This document shows positions 35,360 to 44,287 of a stretch of 64,000 bases of DNA, piece after piece. The DNA is taken from NCBI GenBank assembly GCA_050015495.1, contig JBEKBH010000012.1:1-64000 (forward strand), written 5' to 3'. This DNA is from Palsa-1439 sp050015495. GTDB lineage: Bacteria; Verrucomicrobiota; Verrucomicrobiia; Palsa-1439. Numbering within the stretch: the first letter of the stretch is position 1; the number at the start of each line of letters is the position of its first letter. A program made the translations under genes and the position numbers. The notes under the pieces are model-generated. The model was not told where the DNA came from and searched no databases. It saw nothing but the letters and a program-made list of their open reading frames with translations.

Positions 35360-36835
35360 ATGAAGACCAGATGTTTTGTGCTCAACCTTCTCGTTCAGGG
35401 CCTAGCCGCCGCGTTCGCCCTCGGCGTGGCGTCCAGTAAAGCGCAAACCTATTCTTTCGTCTCCTTCCCCAACAATTCGACACATACCGCCGCGGTCGTC
35501 GCGGCGGCCATTGCGAATGTGCCCACAAACGTGGGCGTCGTCTACGATGCCAACGGCCAGACCAATGACATTCAGATCTGGAACTACGGCACCGGGGTTT
35601 ACACGGGATCGGTCAACGTCTCCTCGACGCTGCAGCGGATCCGCAACGGCCAATCCGTGGCGAATACCGAATCCGATGACGGCGGATTCTTCAATTTCTA
35701 CTCCTACGAGTTTCCCAATATACCCCGCATGGGAAACAATTATTACATGGAGTTCGTGGTTTGGCCGTTTCTGAATTTCACCAACGGCACGTATTACACC
35801 GGCACGGATGCCTATGGTTCCATGGCGTATCCCGGCGCCATGCGGCTGCTGATCGGTCTCGGTGGCGAGGTGTATTTCACGGGCGACCACTACGGCGAGG
35901 ATGGCCCGCAGCCCAACGCCTACTATTTGGTCCCATTGCCCAATCAGGCCGTCGGGAATAGCTGGACCAATGCCACCAGCGCCAAATGGGAAAATGCGAC
36001 AAATTGGAGCTTCGCCTTAAGCGCCCCGTCTGTCGCTCCGTCGGATTGCGACCCGGCCGACCTGATCACCAACGCCGGCAACAAGACGGTCACGCTCGAT
36101 GCCTTCACCGCGGCTTATAAAACAAACCTGTCCGTCCTATCCATCAACAACCTGGTTCTTTCCGCGCCCAACGGCTCGGTCAACACTCTTTTGTTGACCA
36201 GCGGTTTCACGAACACGCTCCAGATTGCGTCCAGCTTCTCCATTCTCAGCGGCGGTTCGCTCACCGTGGCCGGTGGGTCGATCACGGTGAATAACGGGCT
36301 CACAATCGATGGTGGAGCCCTCTTGAGCACTGGCACCGTAACCGTGTACAGCACCCTCGTTGTCGGCGATTGCGGCGCGGGCGTAACGGGCACGGTGACC
36401 ATCGCCGGCGGCAGCCTGTACGTCACCAATAGCACCCAAACCGGCGTGCTGAACGTGCAGGATGGCACATTCATAATCAGCGGCGGAGTGCTCCAGGCCG
36501 ATACACTGGTGATCACGAACCCTTGCGCGCAGTTCATTCACGCCGGCGGAACGCTGCACGCTGCCAACGTGGTTTTGAACCCGAACCTGTTCCGAATGCT
36601 GTCCATCGCCCAGCAAACCAATGGCATGCTAGTCACGTGGATGATGGGGCCCGGAGCAACCAACGCGCTGCAGTTCACCAGCGGTGATGCCAACGGCAAC
36701 TACAACACAAACAATTTCACCGACTGTTTCGTGGTGACGAATAATCCAACTCTGGGAACGGTCACCAACTACCTTGATCTCGGCGCGGCGACGAATGGGC
36801 CGGCGCGGTATTATCGTGCGCGGCTGGGGCTGTAG
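35360..36835 (+). CDS. Exported beta-rich protein of unknown function
   Basis: 491 aa with a signal peptide (VLNLLVQGLAAAFALGVASSKAQ). The first half contains short aromatic segments (FPNIPRMGNNYYMEFVVWPF). The second half is a run of Ser/Thr/Gly-rich repeats of about 20-25 residues (GGSLTVAGGSITVNNGLTI, GTVTIAGGSLYVTNS, GTFIISGGVLQADTL) of the kind that folds as a right-handed beta helix in passenger domains. It ends ARYYRARLGL, a tail often seen on verrucomicrobial secreted proteins. Probably surface-exposed. It lacks a PEP-CTERM signal. Confidence 0.75.
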   Translation: MKTRCFVLNLLVQGLAAAFALGVASSKAQTYSFVSFPNNSTHTAAVVAAAIANVPTNVGVVYDANGQTNDIQIWNYGTGVYTGSVNVSSTLQRIRNGQSVANTESDDGGFFNFYSYEFPNIPRMGNNYYMEFVVWPFLNFTNGTYYTGTDAYGSMAYPGAMRLLIGLGGEVYFTGDHYGEDGPQPNAYYLVPLPNQAVGNSWTNATSAKWENATNWSFALSAPSVAPSDCDPADLITNAGNKTVTLDAFTAAYKTNLSVLSINNLVLSAPNGSVNTLLLTSGFTNTLQIASSFSILSGGSLTVAGGSITVNNGLTIDGGALLSTGTVTVYSTLVVGDCGAGVTGTVTIAGGSLYVTNSTQTGVLNVQDGTFIISGGVLQADTLVITNPCAQFIHAGGTLHAANVVLNPNLFRMLSIAQQTNGMLVTWMMGPGATNALQFTSGDANGNYNTNNFTDCFVVTNNPTLGTVTNYLDLGAATNGPARYYRARLGL

Positions 36836-36864
36836 TCTCTCTCGACGCGTGCTGGCTGGTTGCC

Positions 36865-37803
36865 CTAGCGCGGGCTGGACGGGACGCCGTAGTTCACGCC
36901 GGGGATGGGTTCTCCAGAGATGGCCCGTTGCAGCGAGGCCAGCGCGTCCTGACACGTGAACATCACCTTGCGCTTTTGATCGAGCGAGATGGCGAGGGAT
37001 CGGACGTTGGTATTCTCGCGCGAGAGCGGGATGATCTTTGCCCTGACATCGCTGAATCGCGCGTAGGCCGACGCGGCGGTGGCAAGATCGGTGTCGCCAT
37101 TGAACATCGGTAGCGCAGCGAGGCCATCGAGGTCCTTGCGGACTTCGTGATCGTCCGTTGTCATCCGCGCTTCCATGGCGTCCATCTTCGCGTCGCTTTC
37201 TTCGGCAATGTGGGGCGCGAGCAAGGCCTGTGTGCGAAGTGCCGCGGTCTGGGCGCCGAACGCCAGCAGCGCCACGGCGCGGGCGTCGGGCGAGGCGGCG
37301 GACTTCGTCACCAGCCGGGAGAGGGCATCGTTCATCTCTGTGATCGCATCCGCCGCCGGGCCAAAGGCCAGATTGTACGCCTTGATATTGGTGTTCTTGA
37401 CTGCCAGAGCCAGCAGATCCTTGTCGACGTTCTGGAAGTCAGCGAAGGATTTGGAGAATTGCGCGAGCAGATCCTTCTCGCGTTGGGCTCCGCCGGCTTC
37501 CAACAGCTGGCCCAACTCGCTGCGGTCACGGTCCACATCGGCGGTGGCGGCGCGGGCCTGGTCGGCGTACTTCTGCGAGTCCTCATCGGTGATGGCCATG
37601 ACCGCGCTCTTTTCCGCTTCCGAGGCCGAGGCGAGAGCCAGACGCATGCGCTCGACCAGATCAACGCGTCTGGCTTTGGAGGCGACCAGTTCGGCGGGGC
37701 TCAGGCCCCTTTGGAAGTGCAGCGTGACGAGCATGATCACGAGCAGCAGGACGGCCCCGAAGACCATCCAAAGAACGTCCTTGATGCTCGGCTTGACCGT
37801 CAT
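36865..37803 (-). CDS. Membrane-anchored four-helix-bundle protein
   Basis: 312 aa from ATG at 37803 (MTVKPSIKDVLWMV). The N-terminal helix LWMVFGAVLLLVIMLVTL anchors it and the rest is almost wholly helical (VDLVERMRLALASASEAEKSA; ARAATADVDRDRSELGQLL). The pattern resembles the periplasmic 4HB_MCP ligand-binding bundle of chemoreceptors, but no signalling domain follows. Such stand-alone sensors may work with other membrane proteins. Function unknown; the longer open frame to 37875 is not needed. Confidence 0.65.
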   Translation of the reverse strand: MTVKPSIKDVLWMVFGAVLLLVIMLVTLHFQRGLSPAELVASKARRVDLVERMRLALASASEAEKSAVMAITDEDSQKYADQARAATADVDRDRSELGQLLEAGGAQREKDLLAQFSKSFADFQNVDKDLLALAVKNTNIKAYNLAFGPAADAITEMNDALSRLVTKSAASPDARAVALLAFGAQTAALRTQALLAPHIAEESDAKMDAMEARMTTDDHEVRKDLDGLAALPMFNGDTDLATAASAYARFSDVRAKIIPLSRENTNVRSLAISLDQKRKVMFTCQDALASLQRAISGEPIPGVNYGVPSSPR

Positions 37804-37893
37804 GATGACCTTCTGACGCCGCGGGCAAGGATTATTGATGCTGCCATGGTTTGTCGTTACCCAATGTTTTGTCACACTTCGTTTGACAGGCTG

Positions 37894-37982
37894 CCCCTCA
37901 CCTTAATCCTCTCCCCCGGAGGGGAGAGGAGACGAAGCGCTTTCCCTCTCCCGTTTCAAGGGAGAGGGTCAGGGTGAGGGTT
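37894..37982. repeat. Dispersed C/T-rich intergenic repeat with hairpin
   Basis: Begins with the 24-base string CCCCTCACCTTAATCCTCTC-CCCC, which recurs identically at 46177-46200, and ends in GGGAGAGGGTCAGGGTGAGGG, roughly its reverse complement. The element can therefore fold on itself. It fills the gap between the helical membrane protein and the pilT-like gene. Confidence 0.7.
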
Positions 37983-38105
37983 CATCTTCTCACCCTGCCG
38001 CACCCATCAAATCAAACGTGTCGCAGCACTAGCACGAAACGATTCCGAGTGCGAGCGCAATCCACGAAGCAAATCGGGCTGGGATCGTCGGAAACGGGAG
38101 GGCCG

Positions 38106-39200
38106 TTAGTCGTTGGCGAGGATGCGGCGGGATTCGTCGAGGACGATGCCGCGGAAATTCATCTTGAGAGCTTCGGGATTGGTGGCCTTGTTGAGGGCCT
38201 CCTCTTCCGTGATCGCCTTGGCCTTGACCAGTTTGAAGAGGGCCTGATTGAACGTCTGCATGCCTTCGTCCGTGGCGGTCTCGATCGCCGCCGAGAGTTT
38301 GTCGAGCAGGTTCTGCTCGATGAACTTTCGGACGGTCGGCGAATTGAGCATGATTTCGACCGCAGGTACGACGCTGCCCGCGATGGATGGGACAAGCCGC
38401 TGACACACGACCGCGCGCAGGTTGGAGGCGATCTGGCGGCGGATCTGGTCGCGTTCGTGCGCGGGGAAGAAATCGAGCGTGCGGCCGATGGCCGAGTACG
38501 CCGTCGTCGTATGCAGCGTCGTAATAACGAGGTGGCCGGTGTCCGCCGCCGCCAGCGCGGCCATGAACGATTGGCTGTCGCGCATCTCGCCGATCATGAT
38601 GACATCGGGATCCTGGCGCATGACGTGGACGAGCGCCCGCTCGAAACTCAGCGTGTCCAGCCCGACTTCGCGCTGCTCGACGACGGATTGTTTGTCCTCG
38701 AAAATGTATTCGATCGGGTCTTCCAGCGTGATGATGTGGCACTTCTCGTTTTCGTTGATGTACTGCACCATCGCCGCGAGGGTGCTCGATTTGCCGCAGC
38801 CCGTCGGTCCCGTGACGAGGATGATCCCGCGTTCGGCCTTCGCAATGGTTCCCAATTGCTCGGGAAGGTTCAGTTCCTTGAAGGTAGGCACCTTCGTTTT
38901 CACGTAGCGCATTGCGAAGCTGAGCAGTCCGCGCTGGTAAAAGACGTTGACGCGAAACCGGCCCAGCGCCGGGTCAATGTACGAAAAATCCGCTTCCTTC
39001 TCGCGGTCGAGCCGTGACTCGATGTGCTTCGGAACCATGAACTTGACGATTTCCTCGACCTGTTCTTTCGATGGGGGATCGACCTGCACGGGAAACAACT
39101 CGCCCGAGATGCGGATCGTGGCATGGTGTCCCGGCTTCACGTGGATGTCGGAAGCGCCCATGTTGACGGCGAATTTCAGGAGGCTGTGAAGGTATTCCAT
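38106..39200 (-). CDS. pilT: PilT-family type IV pilus retraction ATPase
   Basis: 364 aa. GspE/PilT-type ATPase with Walker A GPTGCGKSST, Asp box, Walker B region DPDVIMIGEMRD and His box TGHLVITTLHT; the N-terminal PAS-like part has ASDIHVKPG. It powers pilus disassembly and twitching, and the hexamer sits at the inner-membrane base. Which of the PilT/PilU paralogues it represents cannot be settled from one copy. The neighbouring PilZ-type gene fits a surface-motility role. Confidence 0.92.
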   Translation of the reverse strand: MEYLHSLLKFAVNMGASDIHVKPGHHATIRISGELFPVQVDPPSKEQVEEIVKFMVPKHIESRLDREKEADFSYIDPALGRFRVNVFYQRGLLSFAMRYVKTKVPTFKELNLPEQLGTIAKAERGIILVTGPTGCGKSSTLAAMVQYINENEKCHIITLEDPIEYIFEDKQSVVEQREVGLDTLSFERALVHVMRQDPDVIMIGEMRDSQSFMAALAAADTGHLVITTLHTTTAYSAIGRTLDFFPAHERDQIRRQIASNLRAVVCQRLVPSIAGSVVPAVEIMLNSPTVRKFIEQNLLDKLSAAIETATDEGMQTFNQALFKLVKAKAITEEEALNKATNPEALKMNFRGIVLDESRRILAND

Positions 39201-39205
39201 ACAAG

Positions 39206-39574
39206 CTAGCGTGAGATCGAGATGCTGAAGGGGGCAACGGCGGAGGGAGCGACACTGAGCTGGGCTTGCGCCCGCTTTGGCAGGTCAAGGAACATCAGCA
39301 CCACTTCGAAGCCCTTGCCCTGGCCACGTCGTGCGCATTGCACGACCACGCCGCGACACCCGATATCCAGCCGTTGATCCCTGCGCGTCCCCGAGTGGGG
39401 CAAACGCATCTCCACGCCAACTTCCATCCATTCGGGCAGGAACGTATCGGTCGAAAACGTGATGCCCTTGGGACTCAGATCAAAAACCTTGTCGAGAACG
39501 CCGGCCTTGCGCGAGCGTTTGCCAGTCAGCTCGGCATCGAACACCCCGGAAATATCTCGTTTGGTTGCTCCCAT
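39206..39574 (-). CDS. PilZ-domain-like protein
   Basis: 122 aa, beta-rich. The stretch LSPKGITFSTDTFLPEWMEVG and the following beta strands (DIGCRGVVVQCARRGQGKGFEVVLMF) resemble the PilZ fold, including the D/N-x-S-xx-G type turn. The c-di-GMP-binding RxxxR is not clearly present, so it may not bind the nucleotide. Located immediately upstream of pilT in the same direction (5-base gap to that gene's start). Confidence 0.6.
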   Translation of the reverse strand: MGATKRDISGVFDAELTGKRSRKAGVLDKVFDLSPKGITFSTDTFLPEWMEVGVEMRLPHSGTRRDQRLDIGCRGVVVQCARRGQGKGFEVVLMFLDLPKRAQAQLSVAPSAVAPFSISISR

Positions 39575-39651
39575 CGCTCCTCAACAAGGTCGTCCCGCAA
39601 TCTAGCACCTCCCCAGTGCCCTGTCAATAAAGGGGCAACTCCGGTAGTCCC

Positions 39652-39879
39652 CTAATTTGATTTTGTGCGAAACGCTTGCACGAAACAATATATGGCCCCC
39701 ACGAGCGATACAACTGCGCCCGCGTAGCATTGGCTGGTATCCATCGACCCTCCGCGGGGACCATAAACGAACCCTCTCTGCCTACTCCCGAGACCCATGA
39801 GCAAAAATATCAGACACGGGAGAGTATAAATCACGCCCCACCGAATCCAGCGCCAACGGAGTTTATCTGATTCGTTCAC
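39652..39879 (-). CDS. Small membrane protein
   Basis: 75 aa with two hydrophobic helices (WGVIYTLPCLIFLLMGLG and AGAVVSLVGAIYCFVQAF) separated by a Gly/Arg-rich loop. No family recognised. It sits between the PilZ gene and fabH, next to another tiny membrane ORF. Confidence 0.5.
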   Translation of the reverse strand: MNESDKLRWRWIRWGVIYTLPCLIFLLMGLGSRQRGFVYGPRGGSMDTSQCYAGAVVSLVGAIYCFVQAFRTKSN

Positions 39880-39929
39880 TTCTGCGCCTTGCTCGCAATA
39901 GCGGCCCGCACAGCCGTTTGGGCGTTGCC

Positions 39930-40037
39930 CTAGTTTGAATCAGGGTGATCGGTAAAAAGGCTGTACAAAATATAGCCTATCACTATCCAGATAGGTATTG
40001 CTACCAGCCACAATTTTTCCAATATAAAAGTCAGCAT
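39930..40037 (-). CDS. 35-aa single-pass membrane peptide
   Basis: ATG at 40037 opens MLTFILEKLWLVAIPIWIVI, followed by GYILYSLFTDHPDSN and a TAG at 39930-39932. One membrane helix covers nearly the whole chain. An AGGAAGG-type Shine-Dalgarno precedes the start by about ten bases. Short, but the hydrophobicity and ribosome site are consistent. Confidence 0.45.
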   Translation of the reverse strand: MLTFILEKLWLVAIPIWIVIGYILYSLFTDHPDSN

Positions 40038-40115
40038 TATTCCTGCCTTCCTTTCGTTTCAGCCACCATCGACACCAGCACGGCCTTGCGCGGTGCATCG
40101 ACGGGGGAACCCGGG

Positions 40116-41093
40116 TCACCACTGGATGACGCACGACGCCCAGGTCAGGCCGCTGCCGAAGACGATCAACAAAATCAAGTCGCCGTGCTGGAACCGGCCT
40201 TCCCGGGCCGCTTCGTCCAGCGCAATGGCGACGGACGCGGCGGATATATTGCCGTACCGGTGCAGGTTTACGTACACCTTGTCCATGGGCGCGTCGAGAC
40301 GCGCGGCGATCGCCTCCAAAATGCGGATATTGGCCTGATGCGGAATCACGCACTTGATGTCGGCAATGGTCAGGTTGCAGCGGCGCAACGCTTCTTCCGC
40401 GGCGGTCTGCATGGCGATGACCGCGTTCTTGAACACCTCTTTGCCCGACATTTTCAAATGATGCATTCCCGCGCCCACCGACTCCTTCGAGGCCGGATAG
40501 CGCGCCCCACCCGCCGGCATCATCAGAATATCCGCCTGGGCGCCGTCCGCGCCCATGCACGTCGTCAGTATCCCGTGTCCATGTTCCTCGCCGCGGCTGC
40601 GCAGAATCGCCGCGCCCGCGCCGTCGCCGAACAGGACGCACGTGCTGCGATCCTGCCAGTCGATGATCGTCGATAATTTCTCCGCGCCAATGACCAGCGC
40701 CGTGTTGTACGTCCCCGAGGTGACGAACTGCTGGCCGATTTCGAGCCCGTACAGGAACCCGGAGCAGGCCGCCTCCATGTCGAAGGCGGCGGCGCGCTTC
40801 GCGCCGAGCTTTTCCTGAATGAGACACGCCGTCGCGGGAAAGGGCATGTCGGGCGTGATCGTCGCGCAAATGATCAAATCGATCTCGTCTTCGCGCACAT
40901 TGGCCTGTTCCATCGCGCGGCGGGCGGCTTCGACGGCCATGTCGGACGTGCACATCCAATCGGGCGCGATGCGCCGCTCCTTGATGCCCGAGCGCGAGGT
41001 GATCCACTCGTCGGTGGTATCGACCAGCTTTTCCAGGTCGGCGTTCGTGAGCACGTGATCCGGCACGTAGGAACCCGTGCCGACGATGTGCAC
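40116..41093 (-). CDS. fabH: 3-oxoacyl-ACP synthase III (FabH)
   Basis: GTG at 41093 (giving MHIVGTGSYVPDHVLTNADL) yields 325 aa, right for FabH; the open frame continues upstream through plsX. The catalytic Cys110 lies in MEAACSGFLYG, the His in IPHQANIRILEA, the Asn in YGNISAAS. It condenses malonyl-ACP with an acyl-CoA primer to start fatty-acid synthesis. It follows plsX with a four-base gap, in the conserved order coaD-yceD-rpmF-plsX-fabH. Confidence 0.96.
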   Translation of the reverse strand: MHIVGTGSYVPDHVLTNADLEKLVDTTDEWITSRSGIKERRIAPDWMCTSDMAVEAARRAMEQANVREDEIDLIICATITPDMPFPATACLIQEKLGAKRAAAFDMEAACSGFLYGLEIGQQFVTSGTYNTALVIGAEKLSTIIDWQDRSTCVLFGDGAGAAILRSRGEEHGHGILTTCMGADGAQADILMMPAGGARYPASKESVGAGMHHLKMSGKEVFKNAVIAMQTAAEEALRRCNLTIADIKCVIPHQANIRILEAIAARLDAPMDKVYVNLHRYGNISAASVAIALDEAAREGRFQHGDLILLIVFGSGLTWASCVIQW

Positions 41094-41097
41094 CGGC

Positions 41098-42147
41098 CTA
41101 AGATGTTGCTTCGATCTGGGATTGCGCAAATGAGTTTTGCTGGACTTTGTCATGGAACTTCCTGATTTCCTCGACCATATGCTCGTTGAACCTGGACTCG
41201 ACAAACTCGGTCGCCACGCGGATGGCGTTTTTGACCGCCTTCGGCGAACTCGCCCCGTGCGCCTTGATGCAAATACCATTGATGCCCAACAACACGGCTC
41301 CGCCGTACTCATCCGGGTCCGCCTTGCGTTTCAACGCTCGGAACGCCCCCGAGGCGAGCAGGCCACCCAACATCCGCAACGGATTTTTGGTGATCTCGTC
41401 CTTCAGCCAGCGGGCGACCAACCGGGCCGTGCTCTCGCAGGCTTTCAACACCGCGTTGCCGACGAACGCGTCGGTCACAATCACGTCGGCATGATTGGAA
41501 AACAGGTCGTGGCCGTCAATGTTGCCGACGAAATTGAGGTTGGTCTGTTTCAGCAGGCGGTGCGCTTCCAAGGTCAGCTCGTTTCCCTTGATGTCTTCGC
41601 TGCCGATCGAGAGCACCGCCACCCGCGGCCGCTCGTAGCCGAGGATTTGCTTGGAAAACATGCTGCCCATGATGGCGTACTGGACGAGGCTCGAGGGGGC
41701 GGGTTCGAGATTGGCGCCCGCGTCCACCAGCACGAACACGTTTTGGGGCGCGGGAAGCAGCACGGCCAGCCCGGCGCGATCGACGCCATCGAGCGTGCGC
41801 AGTTTGACCTGCGACGCCGTGAGGAGCGCCCCGGTGTTGCCGGCGGACACGATGGCGTCCGCGTCTCCGCGCTTGACGAGGTCGATGGCGCGAGTCATCG
41901 AACTGTCCTTCTTGCGCCGGACAGCCTGCACCGGCGGGTCATCCATTTCGATCACCTCGCTGGCGTGAACGATCTCGATGCGATTGTCGGAAACACCGAG
42001 CTTGCGCAGTTCGGCTTCGACGCGGGCCTGATCGCCCACCAGGTAGAGGCGGTCAATGTGGCTGTTGTCGCGGAGTGCTTCCACCGCCCCGGCAACGATG
42101 TTCTGGGGGGCGAAATCTCCACCCATCGCATCGATGGCGAGTTTCAT
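41098..42147 (-). CDS. plsX: Phosphate acyltransferase PlsX
   Basis: 349 aa from ATG at 42147 (MKLAIDAMGGDFAPQNIV). It makes acyl-phosphate from acyl-ACP for phospholipid synthesis. Family marks seen: VSAGNTGALLTAS, FVLVDAGANLEPAP, FVGNIDGHDLF and LGINGICIKAHGASS. The open frame upstream of 42147 reads through rpmF and has no family match. Confidence 0.96.
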   Translation of the reverse strand: MKLAIDAMGGDFAPQNIVAGAVEALRDNSHIDRLYLVGDQARVEAELRKLGVSDNRIEIVHASEVIEMDDPPVQAVRRKKDSSMTRAIDLVKRGDADAIVSAGNTGALLTASQVKLRTLDGVDRAGLAVLLPAPQNVFVLVDAGANLEPAPSSLVQYAIMGSMFSKQILGYERPRVAVLSIGSEDIKGNELTLEAHRLLKQTNLNFVGNIDGHDLFSNHADVIVTDAFVGNAVLKACESTARLVARWLKDEITKNPLRMLGGLLASGAFRALKRKADPDEYGGAVLLGINGICIKAHGASSPKAVKNAIRVATEFVESRFNEHMVEEIRKFHDKVQQNSFAQSQIEATS

Positions 42148-42158
42148 GCGGGAAAAAA

Positions 42159-42344
42159 CTAACCGGTGGTTACCGATACGACCTGGCGGCCCTTGTAATA
42201 GCCGCAGGACGGGCACACGCGGTGGGGCACCACTCGCGCGCCGCACTGGGAGCACACCGACAACTGCGGTGGCGACTTCGGACGATTCGCCGCCTTGCGG
42301 GTGCGCAGGCGCATCTTGGACATTCTACGTTTCGGGACGCCCAT
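42159..42344 (-). CDS. rpmF: 50S ribosomal protein L32
   Basis: 61 aa, starting MGVPKRRMSKMRLRTRKAAN and containing the zinc ribbon CSQCGARVVPHRVCPSCGYY with both Cys pairs. Standard L32; 11 bases before plsX. Confidence 0.97.
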   Translation of the reverse strand: MGVPKRRMSKMRLRTRKAANRPKSPPQLSVCSQCGARVVPHRVCPSCGYYKGRQVVSVTTG

Positions 42345-42359
42345 GAAAAATGGTCTCCG

Positions 42360-42824
42360 TTACTTCAATTTCAGTTTCAAGTTATCCAACGCCTGCCACC
42401 GCAAATTCCCCTCCGACGGCTTGCATCGGCACGACCCTTTATTCAGATCCTTGCCACAATGGGGGCACAATCCCTTGCAACCCTCGGCACACAGCGCCCG
42501 TTGTGGAAGCTCCAGGATAATATCTTCACGCATATTGGCCGTCAAGTCCACGAAATCCTCGCCGCGGAGTTCCTGGTGGAACACAAACTGGTCCACGCGC
42601 ACGGGCAAATCGAATACCCGCAGGCAGCGGCTGCATCGCAGGGTCGCCGGGGTGCTCAACCGGCCCGTGACAAGCAGCGCATTCCCTTGGAGTTGCGCCA
42701 GTAATTCATACTTTACATCGTGTTCGAACCGGGTGTCGGGTTCTTCCAGGTCCATGATCGAGGACGGGTCGCTACCGGACAATGTTTCCCCGTCCGGCGG
42801 AATGCGCTTTACGTTGATTTTCAT
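42360..42824 (-). CDS. yceD: YceD/DUF177 family protein
   Basis: ATG at 42824 (MKINVKRIPPDGETLSG) gives 154 aa. The core LRCSRCLRVFDLPV and the cysteine-rich tail CAEGCKGLCPHCGKDLNKGS-CRC match the DUF177 proteins found before rpmF in most bacteria; a role in ribosome assembly or 23S rRNA has been proposed. It lies between coaD and rpmF. Confidence 0.9.
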   Translation of the reverse strand: MKINVKRIPPDGETLSGSDPSSIMDLEEPDTRFEHDVKYELLAQLQGNALLVTGRLSTPATLRCSRCLRVFDLPVRVDQFVFHQELRGEDFVDLTANMREDIILELPQRALCAEGCKGLCPHCGKDLNKGSCRCKPSEGNLRWQALDNLKLKLK

Positions 42825-42864
42825 GAATACCCCTTTCGTCCCGGCGACCGGAACCTTGATCCGA

Positions 42865-43347
42865 TTACCGGCGGCCAAACTTGCGTTTCATCGCCCGTTC
42901 GACACCGCGCGGCACAAAACCGCTCACATTTCCGCCCAGCTCACAGATCTCCTTGACCAGACGGGAGCTGATAAACGTGTATTCGTCCTTCGTCATCAGG
43001 AAAATGGTTTCGATGCCGGGATCCAGCTTCCGGTTCATCAACGCCAGTTGGAACTCGAACTCGAAATCCGAGACCGCCCGCAGCCCGCGAACCACCGCCG
43101 TCGCCCGTTTGCGCCGGGCATATTTGATCAGCAGTCCCTCAAACGTATCCACCGAGACGTTCCGCAGTCCCTTGACGGCATCCGCGACCAACCGGCGGCG
43201 TTCGTCCACGCTCAGCAGAGGCTTTTTTTCCGTGTCGATCGCCACCGCAACAATCACGCGGTCAAACATTTGGCCGGCACGACGAACGATGTCGAGATGA
43301 CCATTGGTGATGGGATCGAAACTGCCAGGATAGACGGCAATCTTCAC
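42865..43347 (-). CDS. coaD: Pantetheine-phosphate adenylyltransferase
   Basis: 160 aa. It makes dephospho-CoA from ATP and phosphopantetheine. The nucleotidyltransferase motif is GSFDPITNGHLDIV; GLRAVSDFEFEFQ, LMTKDEYTFISSRLVKEI and FVPRGVERAM complete the family. First gene of the block leading to fabH. Confidence 0.97.
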   Translation of the reverse strand: MKIAVYPGSFDPITNGHLDIVRRAGQMFDRVIVAVAIDTEKKPLLSVDERRRLVADAVKGLRNVSVDTFEGLLIKYARRKRATAVVRGLRAVSDFEFEFQLALMNRKLDPGIETIFLMTKDEYTFISSRLVKEICELGGNVSGFVPRGVERAMKRKFGRR

Positions 43348-43531
43348 AATTCAACCTCCCTGCCCTTGGGCCAGACGATAATTTTAAGGGCGGCATTTTG
43401 CAATCTTTTCTTTTCTTGGCATCAGTTTCGGCACGGAATGGATTGCCGACGAGGGAAAGGACCGCGATGCCGCGGGAAAAAAACGAGGGGCGAGCCATAG
43501 ATGCGCCGCCCCGAAGGCGGTTGGCGTAACG

Positions 43532-44287
43532 CTATTCTTCGACGACCAGTTGGTACCGACGCATCTCGAGCACGACAACCTTTGAAAGTTCCTCTGCAGG
43601 TTCGAACTCGACGCAATCAAATGCGTGGAGTCCCCTGCGCAGTACCGCGATTGGCCGGCAAATAAGGCGTGGGAATCGCGCCCGCGCGAAAAGCGTGAGA
43701 GCGACAGCTTTGTCGAGTCCGAGCCGCTCATTTTCTTCCTTCGCTTCAACCGGCAGAACAAACCCCTGACCGTCCTTGTCGATGCCGACGTAAAGGTCGT
43801 CAATCTCCACCTGCCCATGCCCCGGGAGTTGCGTGCGAATGTGTGATTGGAGGTGAAAACAGGCGAGCCCAGTAAAGACATCTAGGATCCGGTTGTACCG
43901 CACGATGGTGAGCAATCCCTGTTCGTCCCGCGCAAGGTTCTGGGCAACGATTTCCGGAACGGCGTATGGAATGGGATAAACTTTGAGTGACTCAGGAATA
44001 GTGACGGTTGTTTCGCCGGCCACCTTGGCAAAGGCGTAGAGGCCGGAACCGCGCGAAGCAATGACCCAGTTGCCGGTGCGTCGAATCTCTTTTGGCATCG
44101 GACGCCGCGAGCGATACGTGTAAATCACATCAGCCAAGTTTTTTATTCTCAGACCCAGCGCGTTCGCGGCATCGATGAACTCATCTTTCGAGAAAGGGAC
44201 CTCGGCGAGCGATGGCTTCCATTTCTTTTTGAACACTGAAACCAGCAGTTGATCGTACTTCGTTCCTTTGTCGGCAGAACGTTTCAT
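43532..44287 (-). CDS. Putative type II restriction endonuclease (PD-(D/E)XK)
   Basis: 251 aa, coupled by ATGA (44284-44287) to a DNA methyltransferase. A nuclease-like core is visible: EIDDLYVGIDKDGQGFVLPV followed by EAKEEN, i.e. D163/D164...E181-A-K183, the D-X(15-17)-E-X-K arrangement of the PD-(D/E)XK superfamily. The rest is not similar to any family I recognise. Context (adjacent methyltransferase, lower GC than neighbours) supports a restriction enzyme cutting DNA that lacks its partner's methylation. Recognition site unknown. Confidence 0.72.
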   Translation of the reverse strand: MKRSADKGTKYDQLLVSVFKKKWKPSLAEVPFSKDEFIDAANALGLRIKNLADVIYTYRSRRPMPKEIRRTGNWVIASRGSGLYAFAKVAGETTVTIPESLKVYPIPYAVPEIVAQNLARDEQGLLTIVRYNRILDVFTGLACFHLQSHIRTQLPGHGQVEIDDLYVGIDKDGQGFVLPVEAKEENERLGLDKAVALTLFARARFPRLICRPIAVLRRGLHAFDCVEFEPAEELSKVVVLEMRRYQLVVEE

